A DNA stretch of 64,000 nt from Toxoplasma gondii ME49 (lineage: Eukaryota > Apicomplexa > Conoidasida > Eucoccidiorida > Sarcocystidae). The stretch lies in the NCBI RefSeq assembly GCF_000006565.2, contig NC_031470.1:1614954-1678953 (forward strand), given 5' to 3'. The position numbers were made by a program, and so were the translations under genes. The notes below the pieces were generated by a model. It saw only the letters and a list, made by a program, of their open reading frames with translations. It was not told where the DNA came from and did no database searches. Shown one piece after another: positions 33,932 through 46,600 of this stretch (positions are counted from its first letter, which is position 1; the number at the start of each line of letters is the position of its first letter).

Positions 33932-36187
33932 ATGCCGCCCCCGTATCTCCCTTCCCTGGCGGGCGCCGAATTGTTTGGGCACCTCGAAGTCGCACCTATC
34001 TCAAGCGGCGCCGCAAAGGCTGGCCCCGTAGCAGCCGAGGAATATCGCAGAGATGTGATTAATAATGTTGGATGCATGGTGGCCGTCCTCGTGGCCTTAG
34101 CTATCTTCCAGTTCACACCCAAGGCCAAACTGAGCGACTTTTGCGCACGGAAACTCACCCACGTTACCATGGGAACTCTTCTGCTTTTGCTCAAACCAGA
34201 AGGCAAGTCTGATGTTCGACCCAGCGGCGCCTGTGCGCTGGTTTCTGCAGCGATGGTCCCCTGTGTTGGTTGCTTTTCGACTGTTCCACTTTCCTCTGCA
34301 TCACTGGAGAGACGCGGTGTATATTGTACCTGCGCGTCCTTCCGTTTCGCGGGTGAGACGCAGACACGCATCAACGTAAAGAAAGAAATGTTATGACCCG
34401 TGCTCTGTGAGCGACCTGACCGCTGGCTTCCGCAGGGAGACTCTTTGAGGATTAGAAGGTCGTTCTGCGAATTTGGAGAAGGACCTTTGTGTACGGGGTA
34501 GGAATCTGCTGACAATCCTGAGAACGTTGCCTGGGCATCTCTTGTGTTGTGAGATTCCAGAATAAGAATGCACCACATTCGAAGGCCACACACTCTATGC
34601 ATGCAACGCACATTGCTTGACATCCAGTGTTCAACGGTCTCTCCCAACAACCTGTTTTTCTGATGCTGGCTTCTGCAGGGCACTCCTACGTTAAGATTTT
34701 TATTATCGCCGTTGCTGTATCGGCTATCCTTTCATCAATCTACAAACCCTTCAGGTACCGTCTTCGCTAAGTCACGTGTTTGAGTCTTTCCACCTCTGTT
34801 TTTTCGCCAGCGGCGCCTTTGCTGGATCCCTTTTAACTGCTATCCTTTAGGTGCTGCATCGGCTGGCCGCACCTCACCCCCTGGCTGCGATGCAGCAACT
34901 CTGCGACTTGACCTATTCGTGTCGGAATTGTTTCTTGAGAGTGAACCAAGAATGATGAAGTAGACATCACGGAGTTGCGGTGAAGCTGGAAAAGCGGTGT
35001 GGGAGGCGAAATGGGAGGCTCTGATTGCTGATGACATTCTCAACGCTGAAGAAGATGGGAAGGGGACAGTACAGAAGAGGTGACAGGGGTTTCCAAGCCT
35101 GAGTTCGGTGTCCAAGTTATAGATTGTCGATGTGGAAAATTCGCCGGCGTGTCCTGTGACTCAACGCGACCTGATGAGCGGTTCACAACCGTGTGTAAAT
35201 GAACTGCACATATGCAACCGGGCCGGACATCGAAGCTACGGTTGCTGCAGCTGCAGAGAGGCTGTGCGTTGATCGCACACTTCAAGCGAGAAAACAGTGA
35301 ACAGACGAAGTTGCCTTTCCGTGCCTCCCGGTTGTTCCCAGTCTGCACATAGCGTGTGTACTGGCGAACCCGTCCGACTGGATACTCGTTCCCCGTCGGT
35401 GCTTCGCTTTGCCCGTGACCTCGCGCTTTGTCGGTTTCGTGCTATACGTGTTTACGACGTTTTGGGTCCCTCGAGATCATTGTGGACCCACTGCGAAAGT
35501 TTGTATTGCCTGTGGCTTGTTCAGATTTGCCAAGAAGCACGACAAAGGGGTGATTCTTTTCAATGCCATTGTAGGAGTCTGGACGCTCTTTGATCTCCCT
35601 TGCTCTGCCCTAGCACCGATGTTCTACGCCGACCCATGCGGCGCTATTGTTGGAACAATGGTCGAATCCCCAAAGTGGAAGGGAAACAAAACGGTATGTC
35701 CAGCAGACTCACCCTTTTTCTGTGTTGCGGTGGTTTCCATCATCAGAATGAGCCGACCACTGACAAAGAAAGGCTGTGACTCAGTGGAGATTAAGGACAC
35801 GCCTAAATAAGTAGGTAGAAAACAGCGGCCGCCGCAGAGCTTGAGCGGCGAGGCACCATGCCCGGCTCGAGTCATCCGCGGACCCGGTTTGAATCCTGGT
35901 TTTTTTGAGTGTACACTCTTGTTTCCATTCTGCAGATTGCCGGAAGCGCCGCGGTCTTCGTCGTGACGCTGTTGTCTGCATATAGTGTAGACAACATTTG
36001 GCACCGCATCGCACTCGCGGCCCTCTGCACCATTTTGGAAGCCGTGGGTGGAGACTACGACAACGTGCTTATGAGTTTCCCCGTAATAGCCTACTACTTC
36101 CTTTTTCAACATCAGCGGCAAGCGGCCAATGACATTTGGGGCGGTCTGAGCATCAGAGGAGGCTTCTCATCCCAGGGTGATTGGTGA
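33932..36187 (+). CDS. Phytol/farnesol/dolichol kinase-like polytopic membrane protein (CTP-dependent prenol kinase family)
   Basis: Four exons join in phase (33932-34202, 34679-34754, 35525-35693, 35936-36187), giving 255 residues and a complete frame to the TGA at 36185-36187. Several hydrophobic helices are visible (about 44-60, 79-88, 95-112, 125-145, 174-188, 196-208, 219-229). Family marks are RKLTH at 73-77 near the N-terminus (plant phytol and farnesol kinases have RK..H here), ADPCGAIVG at 151-159, KWKGNKTIAGS at 167-176 and E207 with DYDN at 212-215. This superfamily transfers phosphate from CTP to isoprenoid alcohols in ER or plastid membranes. In plants it feeds tocopherol/prenyl salvage; the dolichol branch feeds N-glycosylation. 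The substrate cannot be told from sequence. No plastid-targeting leader is obvious. The first intron has a GC donor. A phosphatidate cytidylyltransferase-like label is the main alternative. Confidence 0.82.
34203..34678 (+). other. GC-AG intron
   Basis: The exon ends GAAG and the intron begins GCAAGT, the standard context for a GC donor. The acceptor is TTCTGCAG before 34679. Using this pair joins KPEG to HSYVKIF in phase; no GT donor nearby does so. Without splicing the frame would run to a stop at 34394-34396. Confidence 0.8.
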
Positions 36188-36635
36188 AATGGATACGAGC
36201 ACACCACGATGTGCGCTCCCTTCCAAAGCAGTGCACGGCGCAAAACGTACATGCCGTTTCAGCAGGAACTGCAGAAAAATAAACTCACACATCGTCAGGT
36301 CTCGGATACCCTGTAGAACGTGGCTTCCGTGAGCAAATTAGAGGCTGAGATTGGATTCGGCTGAACGTGTTCGGTTGAACACACTTTCGATACGCATGGA
36401 GATGCGACGACGCTATAGGTGTCCACATGTGGGGGCACAGTGGTAATGTTTTTGCTGGGTCAGTTTCCGTTTCAAAGGGTTTTTACCAGTTCTAATTTTG
36501 TTGTTGAATTGAACCAATACGCTCTTTTACCCGCGTGCCTGGATACGACAGGGAAAACGCATGCCAGGGAAACCTTGCCAACTGCTGAGGCGCTGACAAC
36601 CGTTCTAACATCGATAGAGACTGAAACAACCGCTT

Positions 36636-36821
36636 GCGCAGACACCGATTGGTATCTAAAGCCTCGTTAGGGGAAAACTGCGCAGACACCGATTGGTATC
36701 TAAAGCCTCGTTAGGGGAAAACTGCGCAGACACCGATTGGTATTGAAAGCCTCGTTAGGGGAAAACTGGGCAGACACCGATTGGTATCGAAAGTCTCGTT
36801 AGGGGAAAACTGCGCAGACAC
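36636..36821 (+). repeat. 44-bp minisatellite, 4.2 copies
   Basis: Copies begin at 36636, 36680, 36724, 36768 and 36812 (the last truncated to about 10 bp), so the period is exactly 44. Each starts GCGCAGACACCGATTGGTAT and ends GTTAGGGGAAAACT. Copies differ by a few substitutions (for example GGG for GCG at 36768). It lies about 450 bp downstream of the prenol-kinase-like gene, outside any gene I can support. Confidence 0.95.
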
Positions 36822-36926
36822 GGGAGTACTGATATCGATGCATCTAACGATAGTGGAAATATAACTATATTGAACGAGGCGGCAGGTTGTGGCTTGTCCG
36901 CTTGAGCCTGCCTCCACTGGCTAATG

Positions 36927-36968
36927 CTTCTATGCAAACTTTACCTTCTTCTATGCAAACTTTACCTT
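36927..36968 (+). repeat. 21-bp perfect tandem duplication
   Basis: The unit CTTCTATGCAAACTTTACCT plus one T occurs at 36927-36947 and again at 36948-36968, without mismatch. No function is evident. Confidence 0.95.
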
Positions 36969-39900
36969 TCGTGCCATTGTCCTATCCATTAAACTTCCCC
37001 CCGCCTTTTAGACACGCTACTTAAGTTTGTTCGCCATGTCACAGAGTCTCTACTTCTCACGGAATGGAGTGTCTCTATTGCTCTTTCCCTCTTGTGAGAT
37101 GCGAAAGTCCCTTGGGTGTCGGCTTCTCGCGCTGGCAAGCAATCGGCACATGGCCGAGCTCTCTGGTTCTGCTGTTTGCTGTCTGAAGAGTAGTTGCAGG
37201 AATAATTCCAAAATCCAGTGAAGCCGCTGACAACACCTGTATCAACTGCGTCTCGCACGGCTATTGAGAACCGGTAGATGCTTCGAATTTGAGATCCACG
37301 ACGTAAACTTCAGTTACTCCCTGATACCGCCGTCTGCCTGACTCGCTTGGGCGGGCAAGCCCGGCGCCACTTTGATGGCCGAAACCTAGGAGGAGAAAAA
37401 GACAACTCAGAGCCGAACGGTTCGTGGGATTTCCCCGGCTATTGAAGCCTTTGATCAAACAGGCATCCATGAAACGAGAAACCCAGTGGCAGGCAGGAAA
37501 CCATTGCTAGCCTGACGGTTTTGGGGGGCTTTCCTTTCCCCTTGACGCGGCCGCGAAAGGGAACAGAGGTTCACGGAGAACAGACGAATGCTGGTTTCAG
37601 ATTTCCCGGAAGAACGATTTCGAGGCCAACGCGGCTCTTCCGTTCGAAGAAGGAAATGAACACTTTCTCTGCAGAATCTCTGCTGACGATCCGCGATTCC
37701 CTAACCGTCCCCGAAATGGGCGGGAACCGGCCTTGCGAAAACGTATCGATTCTGTTCGTGCAACAACGGCAGCGCGTTGAGAGAAGACGTTCAGCGCTCC
37801 GAGACGAGATTCTTGAACGAGACTTATCGGCGTGGCTTTTCTGTCCGGATTTCTCGTTTCTGAAGCGCTTGGAAAAGACTTCTTTCTGACCGTCGTTCTC
37901 AAAACGAGCTCCCCGTTTCTTTCCACGTTTTTTTGGTTTCAGTTGCAGTCACAGCATGGGGCGTCCCCTGCTTGGCTGATTGATGGCCGTCTTCGCTTCG
38001 TTGTCACTTCTGTGTGTGTCCATTGGATTTCGTTCTTCGTCACCAGGGTAAAGGAAGAAAAACGTTTTCGGGGGAGTACCGGAAATCCGCGATAGCGCCT
38101 CTCCCGGTCTCCACTTCCCCTCCCTCGTTGCTCCTCTTCGCCTTCCACCTGCTGTCCCTGTTTGTCCACCGCGTGTCCCGTCTTGATATTTCTGGCCTCG
38201 ATGCTTTTTTGTTTCCCGCCCCTATTTCACCTCGCAAAACTGAAAGAAAAATTTATTCTCCTCCGAACTCCCTGGCCTCTGTTCGAGAAAATACCGGCTC
38301 AGTTGCTGGGGGAATGCCGGATTCGTTTCGCCTTCTCGCTTTCTAACCAAGCTTTCTCTCCTTTTCCACCTTTCTTCACCTCGCATCTGCTTTGAAACGC
38401 GGCGAACGCGAAACAAGCAGACCCCCTCATTTGTATGCGCCCCTGCCGATGATTCTTGAATTGTTTGCTCGTATCCTTTCATGTATTTCGCACATGTGCA
38501 TGCGTAAATGTACGCAATTGCGTGCACCCGTGGTTCCCTTTGTCCAGCTTTTGCATTCACCGCATCGTCCACAGCCCCGTGGTGCAAGTCCCGCAGATCT
38601 CTTGCTTGCTCGCGGTTGTTGTCTCTCTCAGCTGCCATAGGTTCCCTCGCCTTCATGCGTTTCGCTATCACCTCGGCGAGAGAGAGAGCCCTGCTTTCCT
38701 TTCCCCCGGTTTTGTGTGTGATGTATCGGAACATTCTGGCCTTTGTTTCTTTCTCGCCTTCTGCCAGGTTTTACAAACATCGACGAGAAACGAGCAATTC
38801 GTTTTCCTTAGCCAGTCCGCACTCGCGGGAAAGCCGACAGGGCGCTGCTCTGGACTCCTCAGTGTTTTCCTCGCCTTCTCTCGTCTCTGGGAGTGAGAGA
38901 TCTTTTTTCATTCTCTGTGTTTCCTCTTCTTCCGCCTTGGTCCTTAGTGGCCGTCTCCCCACAGTTTCTCGCGCCACCGCATCTTGTCTCTGTCTTGAGG
39001 ACTCTTGTTTTTCTTTTCTCTCCCTTCAATTGAGTCTCACATTGCATGCGCCTCTGGAAGAATGTATGAGAGAAGACGACCGTGACTTCTCGGGCGCAAC
39101 GTAGGCAGCGCGCTGTCTCTTCGTTTCCCCTCTGTCTTCTATTCCGGAGCTATCGAATACGACGAAAATGAAGAAGACGCGAAGTAAGACAACCTGAACA
39201 GCACCGGATTGTGTATGAACCTTTCAGAGTTACCTCGCCCGAAGAGGAAGGCTAGTTCTACAGCTCCTTTCCAGTGACACTGCATCGCATGTAGAGGCAC
39301 TTTCGCTCATTCGTTGACTCTGTTCACCGCCGGGAATTACATCAGATGGCCAAGTTCTTTGCTTAGAAAGAGAAACTCTACCATCTATAAACCAGTTCCA
39401 ATCTCAGGCACTCGCAGGTATAGGGATGTATATACATATATATATATATATAAATATGAATATACATACTTATAAGTACTATTTGTGTTTGGATATGTGA
39501 GTATGTAAGCTGTGTATGCAATCTGGGCAGATCCAACCGTGTACGTAGTTGCATTGGAGGCACGGCTCATCTTGTAGGGTCCAGACGTGGCTTTGCCTCA
39601 ATCCGTCACGGTTTCTCCAGATCTGCCGTTTCCCTTGTTTTACCTTCGTTCTTTCGGACCTCGATTCGATGAGGGAGAGTCAGGCTTTTCGGTTGCTGGT
39701 GGTAGCCTTCGCTGCTTTCTCTATGTGCATCTGCGCTTCGTTGACTGCTGCCCAAGCAGGCGCTTCGTGGCCTCGCTTCTTCCCGGTTCGCTCTCCTCTA
39801 TCTGCCCGCGCGTCCCACAGCCTAGAAGTTCCTTTTGCCTCTCTCCCGTCTTGTGTTCTAAAGCTCTCTACGTACATGGGTTTCGTTCGGATGAATTATG

Positions 39901-40597
39901 CGGCTCATGCGACCGTCATTTTCTGCCTTTTGCGACCTCTCCACAGTTTCACTACTTTGCATGTTTCTCGCTGGGGTGGCCAGGATCCGCGATCGTGCCT
40001 CTGGTCCCCGTTTCTGCTTCTTACCCTCAGCATGTCTGCTTTCAAGAGCAGAAGTGCGTGAAACAAGAAAATCCAAAACAGGACGTATCCATATGTGTAT
40101 GTCGAGTATGCAAATAACTGTGTCCCATGTGGACTGACATCTTCTTCACTTTGATGGTCGCCCTGATGCATTGGTACATGCCTGTCAGCTTCTCTGAAGG
40201 CTCACTCGTCTGATGGGCGTTCCTTCGTTTCACTGCCTCTTTAGCTTGATGGTTGCGCTGATGAACACACCCATTCCTTTTTCGGAACGTCGTTGCCTTG
40301 CTCAGTATCCTGCAAAAAAATCCAGGGATCTGCCGTCGCGCGCTACGACAGCTGCCTCCCGAGTGCCTCTGCGCGGCGTTTCACGCCTCCGCCTCAACCC
40401 CGCCGTTTACCTCGTGCAAACGTCTCCACAGTTCGTGTTTAGACTTCACGTATCTTTTCAAAAATCTTCGAGCTTCCAAATCCCTTCAGCACTTCTTGTC
40501 CCGCTTCCAAACTTCTCGCATTTGCGTGTAAAACTGGGCATTCTTTGTTCAGCGACTGCGGCGGAGCGCTCCCAACGCGCTCGGAAGCGACCCCACG
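36969..40597 (+). promoter_or_regulatory. Probable promoter and long pyrimidine-rich 5' leader of the P4-ATPase/cyclase gene
   Basis: About 3.6 kb without a supportable gene precede the cyclase start. From about 38.1 kb onward the plus strand is strongly C/T rich (TCTCTCCTTTTC, CCTCTTCTTCC and similar), as are the introns of the gene downstream. This creates long spurious frames on both strands. No TATA-like element is evident, which is usual for coccidia. The transcription start cannot be placed from sequence. A short (TA)n run lies at about 39437-39452. Confidence 0.45.
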
Positions 40598-40666
40598 ATG
40601 AACACCGCGGGCGAGGCCGCGAGCACGGCGGGGCGCGAGACCCTGGGGCTGGCGGCCAAGCGATGA
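40598..40666 (+). promoter_or_regulatory. Candidate uORF overlapping the cyclase start (ATGA)
   Basis: An ATG at 40598 opens a 22-codon frame (MNTAGEAASTAGRETLGLAAKR) whose TGA at 40664-40666 overlaps the ATG at 40663 that I take as the main start, giving ATGA. The main frame is itself open upstream of 40663, so if translation starts further up this is not a uORF. The overlap is seen directly; a regulatory role is inference. Confidence 0.35.
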
Positions 40667-43600
40667 AGGGAGCGGAAAAGGGCCGAAATCCCAAGCACCA
40701 GGCGACGCAGAAGCAAATGTCTTTTCTCCAGGGAAAACACCAGCAACGCGTCGGCAATGTCGTCAGTCGTTTAGGCCCTGCTGCAGGTAAACTTCGTGAT
40801 GCGAAGGGTGAAACGAGAATCGGGCACCCAAAGTGAACCTTGACTCTCCTGAGACGCCTTTTGCAGACATACCTTGTGGATGCGAACCCCCAGGAAAGCA
40901 GACACGACGTCAACTCTCGGGTCCGCCTCAGAGGACGTTTCTTGACGTCTCTCGCGTGTGCAGCAAAGGAATGGACCAGAAGTCGATTGGCATGTGTGGG
41001 ATACGGCTGTTTCTGTTGCTCATGTCGAGGATCCCTTTGCGGTTGTCCGTTCCATCCCGTGAGAGCGGCTTCTGAATCTGCGCCCGTTTTTGGATATCTT
41101 GGGTTTGTGCAGTTGGGCAGACGACTTTGATGGACAAGAAACGGAAGCTGTACAGCGACACCAGTCAGCAGCCTCTGTGGAGTTTGAGGAAGATCACCAT
41201 CAACCCGACGGACAAGGACGACCTGCGTCGGTTCCCGTCGAACGCGATCTACACGCACCGTTACTCGGCGATGACTTTCATTTTCAAGAATTTGTGGGAG
41301 CAGTTTCATCGCGTGATCAACTGGTGGTTTCTGGTCATGGCCATCATTCAGGCGATTCCGCAGCTCCACTACAACCCGAACCACGCGTGGTCGACGGCGC
41401 TGCCTTTTGCGATTGTCTTGGTCTTCGGCATGCTCAAAGACGCCTTCACAGACCTAGGCCGGAGGGAGCGAGACCGAGTGTTGAATCAGCGGGTGTGTTG
41501 CATCGTAGACGGCCACACGCCGCAGCTGAGACTCCTTCAGTGGCAAGGCGTTCGAGTGGGAAACATTTTGCGCCTGACAGACGGCGAAGAAGTCCCGGCT
41601 GACATCGTAGTGCTGGCGACGTCCAACACGGACGGCGTGGCGTACGTAGAGACAAGCAAGCTGGATGGGGAGACGAATCTCAAGTTCAAGCAAGGCGTGA
41701 AGGAGACGCGAGGCGAGAGCTCTCCTCTGTCGATTGCAGGGATTCGGGGCCGTGTCGTATGCGAAAAACCATGCGCAGTGATGGACGCCTTCACCGGCAG
41801 TCTGAAGCTCGACGCTCACCCACGAGCGACGCCTCTGGATATTGTGAACTTCATTCAGCGAGGCTCTCACATCCGAAACACCGAGTGGCTTTACGGAGTG
41901 GTCATCTACACAGGTGAAGACACGCGGATCCAGAAAAACGCAGCGCCGCCGGGGTTCAAGCGCCCGCACATTGAGAAAGACATCAACACATACCTGTTCA
42001 TTTCCTTCTTCATCGTCTTCCTCACGATCCTCATCTCGGTCATGAGCAAGTGGAGTGTACAGGAACGAGACAGTGGGGACACAGGGGTGACCGATGCGGG
42101 CGCTTCCTCCGGTTCGGGCTCGTCGAGCGGCGAGACGTCTCAGACCTACGGCAGCAGCGTCGAGTTCATGCTCGGCTCCCGCGACTTGCTCCAAAATCCG
42201 TGGATGTCGATTCTCCGCTTCCTCGCGGTTTACGCGCCCGTGCTGCCTCTCTCTCTCCCCTTGATTCTCGACGTCGTCTACCTGCTGCAGTCCGTGTTGA
42301 TCGAGGGCGACATCCACATTCGCGGGGGGGGACGCACACCTGCCACTGGCCGGGGTAACGGAAGCACAAGTTCCATGACTGTCGCAGACGATGGACTGCC
42401 GGATGGCGAGGCCGGAGGCCTCGACTCCGCCCACTCTTCGCAGAATGCCTCCCTGCAGCAACCTCTCTCGATTGTCTCTAAGGGATTCAGCAAGACTCGC
42501 CGCTTCCTCTCTGAAAAGTTCTCTTCGCCATCGTCCGGACAAATTGGGGGTGGCCAGGACCGCCGCGAGACTCCACGCGAGGATGACGAACGGGAAACGA
42601 ACGGCGAAAACGTCCCGAGCGCCACTCCTCTCTTACCCGGTGGAGAAGCCGCATGCGTGGCAACCGGCGATGAGGAGACCCTCCGAGCCGATGCCGAGGG
42701 CGCCCAAGAGCGCGACAGGGAGGCCGAGGGCAACCGCGAGCAGCTGAAGAGTGTTCCGACCGGGACTCACGCTGCTTGGCGCCCAGGGGCTCTGGACTCG
42801 ACCGCAGAGGCGAACGAGGATGAGGACCCCGACGTGTTGCATGCAGAGAAGGCATCCGGTTTCGGCGCGAGACGAAGCGACGATCGCGACCGAAAGTCTT
42901 CTTGTTCGAGGTACCCGGAAACCGGAGGCGAAAAGACCAGCCACGCAATCTCAGGCCGATTCACCGGATCTGTCATGCCCAGCACCTACACGAAGTTGCA
43001 TGGAGATATCGCCAATGCAGGTTTTGAGAGCGCGTGGCAACCGTACGCAAACGGACACACACACACGAGGACGCTCCTCCTCGCTACCGGAGGCGGCCCA
43101 AATTCGCTGTGCGCCACCGGGAACTTCGAGAGAGAAGACGTTTGGGCCGAAGTTCACACCCCTGCGTTGAACCCCAACTTGGGTCAGGTCGACTTTATCT
43201 TCACAGACAAGACCGGAACGATCACTGAAAACGACATGACTTTCAGCATGTGCAGCGTCGCCGGAAAAATATACGGCATGGCTTCCTGCGGGGGAGCAGG
43301 CTATGAAGGCGCAGAAAGCAGTGAATATGGTATGGCGCCACCATATAGGGAAAAATGTTTTCCCTCCTCGGTACTTCTACTCATGGTTTTCGTGTCTATG
43401 CATGTATATTTGTGATTGTGTCTGCGTACATATAAAATATACATATATATATATATATATATATGTATATGTACGATGAATTATACGGTGTGGCAGCTGT
43501 TGGTTTGCATCACTTCGTCTGTATTTCGATAGGAAATTCGTTCTGAGTTCCACGTTGCCGAGACCTCTTAAATTCTGAGTATTGGCTCCTCCTTCCAATG

Positions 43601-46600
43601 CTGTTCATTCATGCATGCGTTAAACGACGATGTGAGTGTCTGCTGATCCATGTGGCAGCTACGTGGCGTCTCCACCCGTCGAAGGGTCTGGGGGTTGATT
43701 TGCTGGACTGGAGAGGAGATGTTTTGGTTTTACTTCCCTCTTTCCTACACTGCACCGCTTCGCGACTTCCACACTCGTAGGGCGACGCTTGTCCGGTGTG
43801 CGCGCAGGCTCTCGGGCTTGGACTGCGAACGAGACGTCGGCAAGAAGCTCGCGGGACAGGCTGGTACCTCATCTTCAGCGAGGCACGAGTGCTGCCAGTT
43901 CTCGTAGTCAGAGCGCGCCTGCTTCGGCGAATGATGAAGGCACACCGAGGAGAATCCCGACGCTGATGTTGAGGCCTCAGACTCTCACCAACCAACAAAC
44001 AGGGTAAGGAGAGCGGCAGTGAGAGAAGGGCGGAGAGTTCAGCAAGGGAAGGCTGGGGAAGCGTTAAGAGGACGTCCGCAAGCTCGTTCGGTGACTTGCA
44101 CCTCGAGAAGGTTGCAGTCTCACAGGCGAGATGAAGTGACGACACAGGAGCTTTTCAGGAGGAGGACGCATGTGTGTGAATATCTTGCGTACCCTGCTTT
44201 TTCCCCATCTTTTCTTTTCTCCTCCTTTCTTTTTCTATCTCGCGGCCGTCGAACGACCAAGTTTTCCTCTCTCTCTCCCGCCGCGATAGACACTCTCCCG
44301 TTGCTTCTACGTGTGGGGTCACATCTCAGGCAGCAGTCGCCCGTGTTGCCAGCGTCGCGCGAAGACGAAAAGGGAAAGGACGCTTCTCCTGGAGCCGCAG
44401 ACTCACCGGCGTCGAGCCTCAGTGTCTCTCGCTTCTTCGGCTCCGTGTCTTACGAGGGCCGCCTGGAAGAGACTGGAAGCCAGAAGGAGGAAGACAGCCG
44501 ATCCGACAGAGTCTCGCTGTCTCCGTCGGAGGGCCGAGTCTCTGGGTCGCGGCCGCAACTCGCGTGCGAAGGGATTCACGGCGCGACCCTGCGACGAAGA
44601 ACCGTTGGAATCCAAAGTGAGATTCGTACAGAAAGAACTTCCCTTTCATTTGCGAATTCAACAGACACGAAACAGTCACGCAAATGCATCTTATTACACA
44701 CACCAACAGAATGGTATAATATATATATATATATACATTACACATGGATTACTTCAGTCGCCTGCGTATGACTCAGGGGAGGTATTGATTTTGTTTTCCG
44801 TCGTTGATTTTCTCACGAAATGCAGGGTCATTGTCATGCGCGTATTCGTTTCGGCTTTCGTCCAGGCCAACATTCGTCGCAGAGTCTGCTTAGCAGCCGC
44901 CAGCAGTCGGAAGACGAGCGCCAGTACACGGAAGGCGAGGAGGGCGAGACAGAAGATGACAGAAGCACAGTGTCGCGCCGAGGCCGAGATCGGATGTACT
45001 CGCGTGACTACCATCGAGAAAGTCGGAGCTCGAGTCCTCGCGATGGAGAGCTGAGTGACCGGTACCCTCTGCGGTGCATCCGAAGTATCGGCGATGGATA
45101 CATCATTCGAGGTGGGAGAACTGGAAACGTGGTTATGAGGCATCCGTCAGGCATGTCTTTCGATTCGCGTCCAAGTTCGCAGTTCACCTTCTCATCGCCC
45201 GTCGTCGGCGACGATAGCTTCGATGACTCTCGCCGTGCCATGTACTTCGGACGAGGTGAGGAATCGCTTTCGGGTGCTGGAGGGAGGCAGGCTGTCGGCT
45301 GCGCTGGTGAAAACGCGACGATACTATCCAAAAGGATGCATTTGCATGAGGCTGTTTACGCCCTCATTCGCACGCAGACATCAATTTGCGCAGTCGAGAA
45401 TGCTGGGAACCCACACGGGAAGAACCCCGCATTTGCGCGCAGTGTTCCACACATACACATCGTTTGAGATGCTGTTGTGTCACTGCGAGGAAGTCGATTT
45501 CTCGAACCGGCTTCCATTTGCATTGCCTGCAGATGGCGTGCATCGAGATGATCTTCACACCGCGTTTCTCTCTGGTACAGAACGAGCAAGCGTCTCTCTG
45601 GCTTTGTGTGGAATGGTGTGTGCTCAGGCTCACCTCGGAGTCTGACGCCGCCCTCTGAGCGGGGGACTGCGTCTCCGTCGGTTGGGGAGGAAGGGCCGCC
45701 GCTGTCTCCGCAGATAAGCCCGACGGGGTCTGCGCGAGGACGGGTCCCTCGAAGCTCGAGCTTGTACATGCCTGCGGTGGACGAGGGGGAAGATCGAGAA
45801 AGGTATTTTCGGCCTCGCCGTCGCATGCTGCGTCCGGGCGCGAGCTTGCTGCCGCCGCTGTCTCCGTCTCCGAGCCGGGCAGGAGTCCCGTTTCTCTACG
45901 ACAACATTGACTTCCCCACGGGTTTCCGAGAGACACCGATGGAGGGGCAGATTCGGAGGAACTGCGACTTCTACGACGCCTCGATCTTCACCGACTTGGC
46001 GCGCAAAGACCTGCGCAGCCACCGCATAAATGAGTTCATCAAGTGCATGGCCCTCTGCAACACAGTCGTCCCCTGGGTTTACACAGCGACGCCATGCTCG
46101 TCATCGTGTCCGGGCCTGCCGTCCACGGCGAACTTTTCCGTGGCTGCTTACCCCACAGGCGGAGGCGCGAATTCGCTGTTCTCCTGCTCCGCCTCCGCCT
46201 TTGCGGGCCCCGTAACCCAGGGCTTCCCGTCTGTCACGCATCCGGCGGCTTTGGCGTCGGACGGCGCGGCGGGTGCGGACGAGGACGAAGAGAAAAACGT
46301 TTCGCAGCTGCTCCTACCCTCAGGCACGAGCGCCTCCTCAGGCGCCCCCAGTGGACCCCGGGGGGATCCCCAGCTTGTGTCGCTGCTCGGGAGGCAAGGG
46401 CAGGGCCACGGGAGCTTGGGGGCTCCAGGCAGCGGCCTGCCAACCTCCGGGTGCCTTGGCGGGGCTGGAGGCTCGGGGGCTCGGGGACCCATGGGCCTCC
46501 ACGGCTCCAGGCGAAGTCTGCCAGGCAGCAGCGATTGCCGAGTCCCCAGTACGGCGAGGCCTGCCCCGCTCCTTGGCCCAGACGCTGCAGGAAGAGGTTT

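Noticed and set aside
33838..34683. 281-codon minus-strand open frame
   Set aside because: It lies antisense to the first exon and intron of the prenol-kinase-like gene, whose four exons join in phase and carry family motifs. The antisense frame has no recognisable features.
38222..39104. Overlapping frames of 170-198 codons on both strands
   Set aside because: They arise from long C/T-rich leader sequence; composition is Ser/Leu/Phe on one strand and Arg/Glu/Lys on the other, with no conserved motif.
41454..42542. 362-codon minus-strand open frame
   Set aside because: It is a shadow of the P4-ATPase exon in GC-rich sequence; its translation is Arg/Ala-rich without motifs, whereas the plus frame has DGET and P4 signatures.
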